From assembly GCA_945965245.1 (NCBI GenBank), contig CAMFNC010000065.1:1-7452 (forward strand): a stretch of DNA of 7,452 bases, read 5' to 3'. A model generated the notes under the pieces. The model saw only the letters and a program-made list of their open reading frames with translations, made no database searches and was not told where the DNA came from. Positions 7,082 through 7,452 of the stretch are shown piece after piece; position 1 is the stretch's first letter; the number at the start of each line of letters is the position of its first letter. The position numbers and the translations under genes were made by a program. The stretch is from an uncultured Porphyromonas sp. GTDB taxonomy: Bacteria > Bacteroidota > Bacteroidia > Bacteroidales > Porphyromonadaceae.

Positions 7082-7213
7082 GTAAGAAAAAGTCCGAAGT
7101 GTCCAAGTTTGTCTTTTTTTGTGATTTGAGAATTTATTTTTACGATTTGGGAAGTCGTTCTGCCGATTTATGGATACTTTAGGGCAAAACAATAACGGTT
7201 CGGGAAAGAGTTG

Positions 7214-7255
7214 TTTTTGCCAAGTAAAATGCCGATAAGGTGTGTATAATATAAT
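7214..7255 (+). promoter_or_regulatory. Tentative promoter region of the lipoprotein gene
   Basis: A TTTTTG element (7214-7219) and two overlapping TATAAT sequences (7245-7250 and 7250-7255) lie just before the lipoprotein start. The spacing of 25 or more bases is wider than the usual 19-21 between the Bacteroidota -33 TTTG and -7 TAnnTTTG elements, and the -7 match is poor. Only the AT-rich box and its position support the call. Confidence 0.25.
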
Positions 7256-7276
7256 TAATCAATAATTCCCTACATC

Positions 7277-7452
7277 ATGAAACGAGTAAGACTTTTTTAT
7301 CCGTATGGCATCATATCATTGGTCGCCATACTCCTATTCGGTTGTAACCCGGATAGAGGAGAAGATCCGGAATCGGAGAGTTCTATTTTGAAAAAACAGA
7401 TTGAAGCTGTTATTCCGGATGTTTTGTTGAATAGAGCAAAGAGCATGGGGAT
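7277..7452 (+). CDS. Putative lipoprotein of unknown function, 3' end cut by window edge
   Basis: Fifty-eight complete codons are visible. The N-terminus MKRVRLFYPYG is basic, a hydrophobic stretch IISLVAILLF follows, and the lipobox LFGC places the lipidated Cys at residue 23. The residues after it, NPDRGEDPESESS, are acidic and flexible, as in the export signals of Bacteroidota surface lipoproteins, so an outer-membrane location is likely (inference). The mature part begins SILKKQIEAVIPDVLLNRAKSMG, possibly an amphipathic helix; I do not recognise the family from this fragment. The start ATG is preceded by AT-rich bases without a Shine-Dalgarno sequence. The gene is separated from the hem operon by a terminator and about 700 bases, so it is probably transcribed on its own. 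No functional link to tetrapyrrole synthesis is visible. Confidence 0.8.
   Translation, partial: MKRVRLFYPYGIISLVAILLFGCNPDRGEDPESESSILKKQIEAVIPDVLLNRAKSMG

Larger units (their letters stand above)
6560..7276. other. Gene-poor intergenic region of about 717 bases
   Basis: No convincing gene lies between hemL and the lipoprotein gene. The region holds the operon terminator, a 19-codon leader-like ORF, the 22-base tandem palindrome array, a perfect 14-base inverted repeat and a GC-rich, fold-prone stretch. The remaining T-rich bases, about 7082-7200, show nothing I recognise. Several open frames of 69-82 codons cover 6844-7192 on both strands, but they run through the inverted repeats and have no family motif, so I treat them as chance. 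The mixture of AT-rich arrays and GC-rich hairpins suggests accumulated repetitive DNA rather than lost operon genes. Confidence 0.7.

Noticed and set aside
6881..7129. Possible small protein starting MKSLPMLWQGAFWG
   Set aside because: The first codons lie across the perfect inverted repeat, and the rest follows the GC-rich fold-prone segment. Such ORFs are often annotated from repeats, but nothing supports translation.
6844..7192. Open frames of 69-82 codons on both strands in the intergenic region
   Set aside because: They overlap each other, run through inverted repeats, have no recognisable motif and have skewed, low-complexity composition. They are best explained as chance reading of structured or repetitive DNA.

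Overview
The window carries one long, tightly packed plus-strand operon for early tetrapyrrole synthesis, then a gene-free stretch of about 700 bases, then the start of a lipoprotein gene. The organism looks like a member of the Bacteroidota, probably Bacteroidales. None of the starts has a Shine-Dalgarno sequence, the last gene has a Bacteroidota-style lipoprotein leader with an acidic stretch after the lipobox Cys, and GC content looks moderate. The AT-rich repeats and repetitive-looking intergenic DNA are reminiscent of Porphyromonas or close relatives, but that is an impression and not a demonstration.

Operon (1-6559). The order is precorrin-2 dehydrogenase, hemA, hemC, a cobA-hemD fusion, hemB, hemL. 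The first four genes overlap by 1-4 bases; hemB and hemL follow after 11 and 12 bases. HemA and HemL turn glutamyl-tRNA into 5-aminolevulinate by the C5 route. HemB condenses this to porphobilinogen, HemC builds hydroxymethylbilane, and the HemD half of the fusion closes it to uroporphyrinogen III. The CobA half methylates this to precorrin-2, and the first gene's product oxidises precorrin-2 to sirohydrochlorin. The set is therefore complete from charged tRNA to sirohydrochlorin, the precursor of siroheme and of anaerobic cobalamin. No gene of the protoporphyrin branch (hemE, hemN, hemG, hemH) is present here. Every catalytic residue I looked for is in place, so all six genes look functional. 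The first gene is cut by the left edge of the window: its frame is open to base 1.

Intergenic region (6560-7276). A strong intrinsic terminator closes the operon at 6588-6634. Next come a 19-codon signal-peptide-like ORF of doubtful meaning, a four-copy tandem array with an exact 22-base period built on a 12-base palindrome (6777-6857), a perfect 14-base inverted repeat (6906-6945), and a GC-rich, fold-prone stretch with a repeated CCACCTCC motif (about 6966-7081). The stretch from about 7082 to 7200 is T-rich and holds nothing I recognise. A tentative AT-rich promoter precedes the lipoprotein gene.

Lipoprotein (7277 to the right edge). Only the first 58 codons are visible; its function is unknown.

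I see no clear sign of a new defence or mobile system. The least explained item is the 22-base palindrome array.
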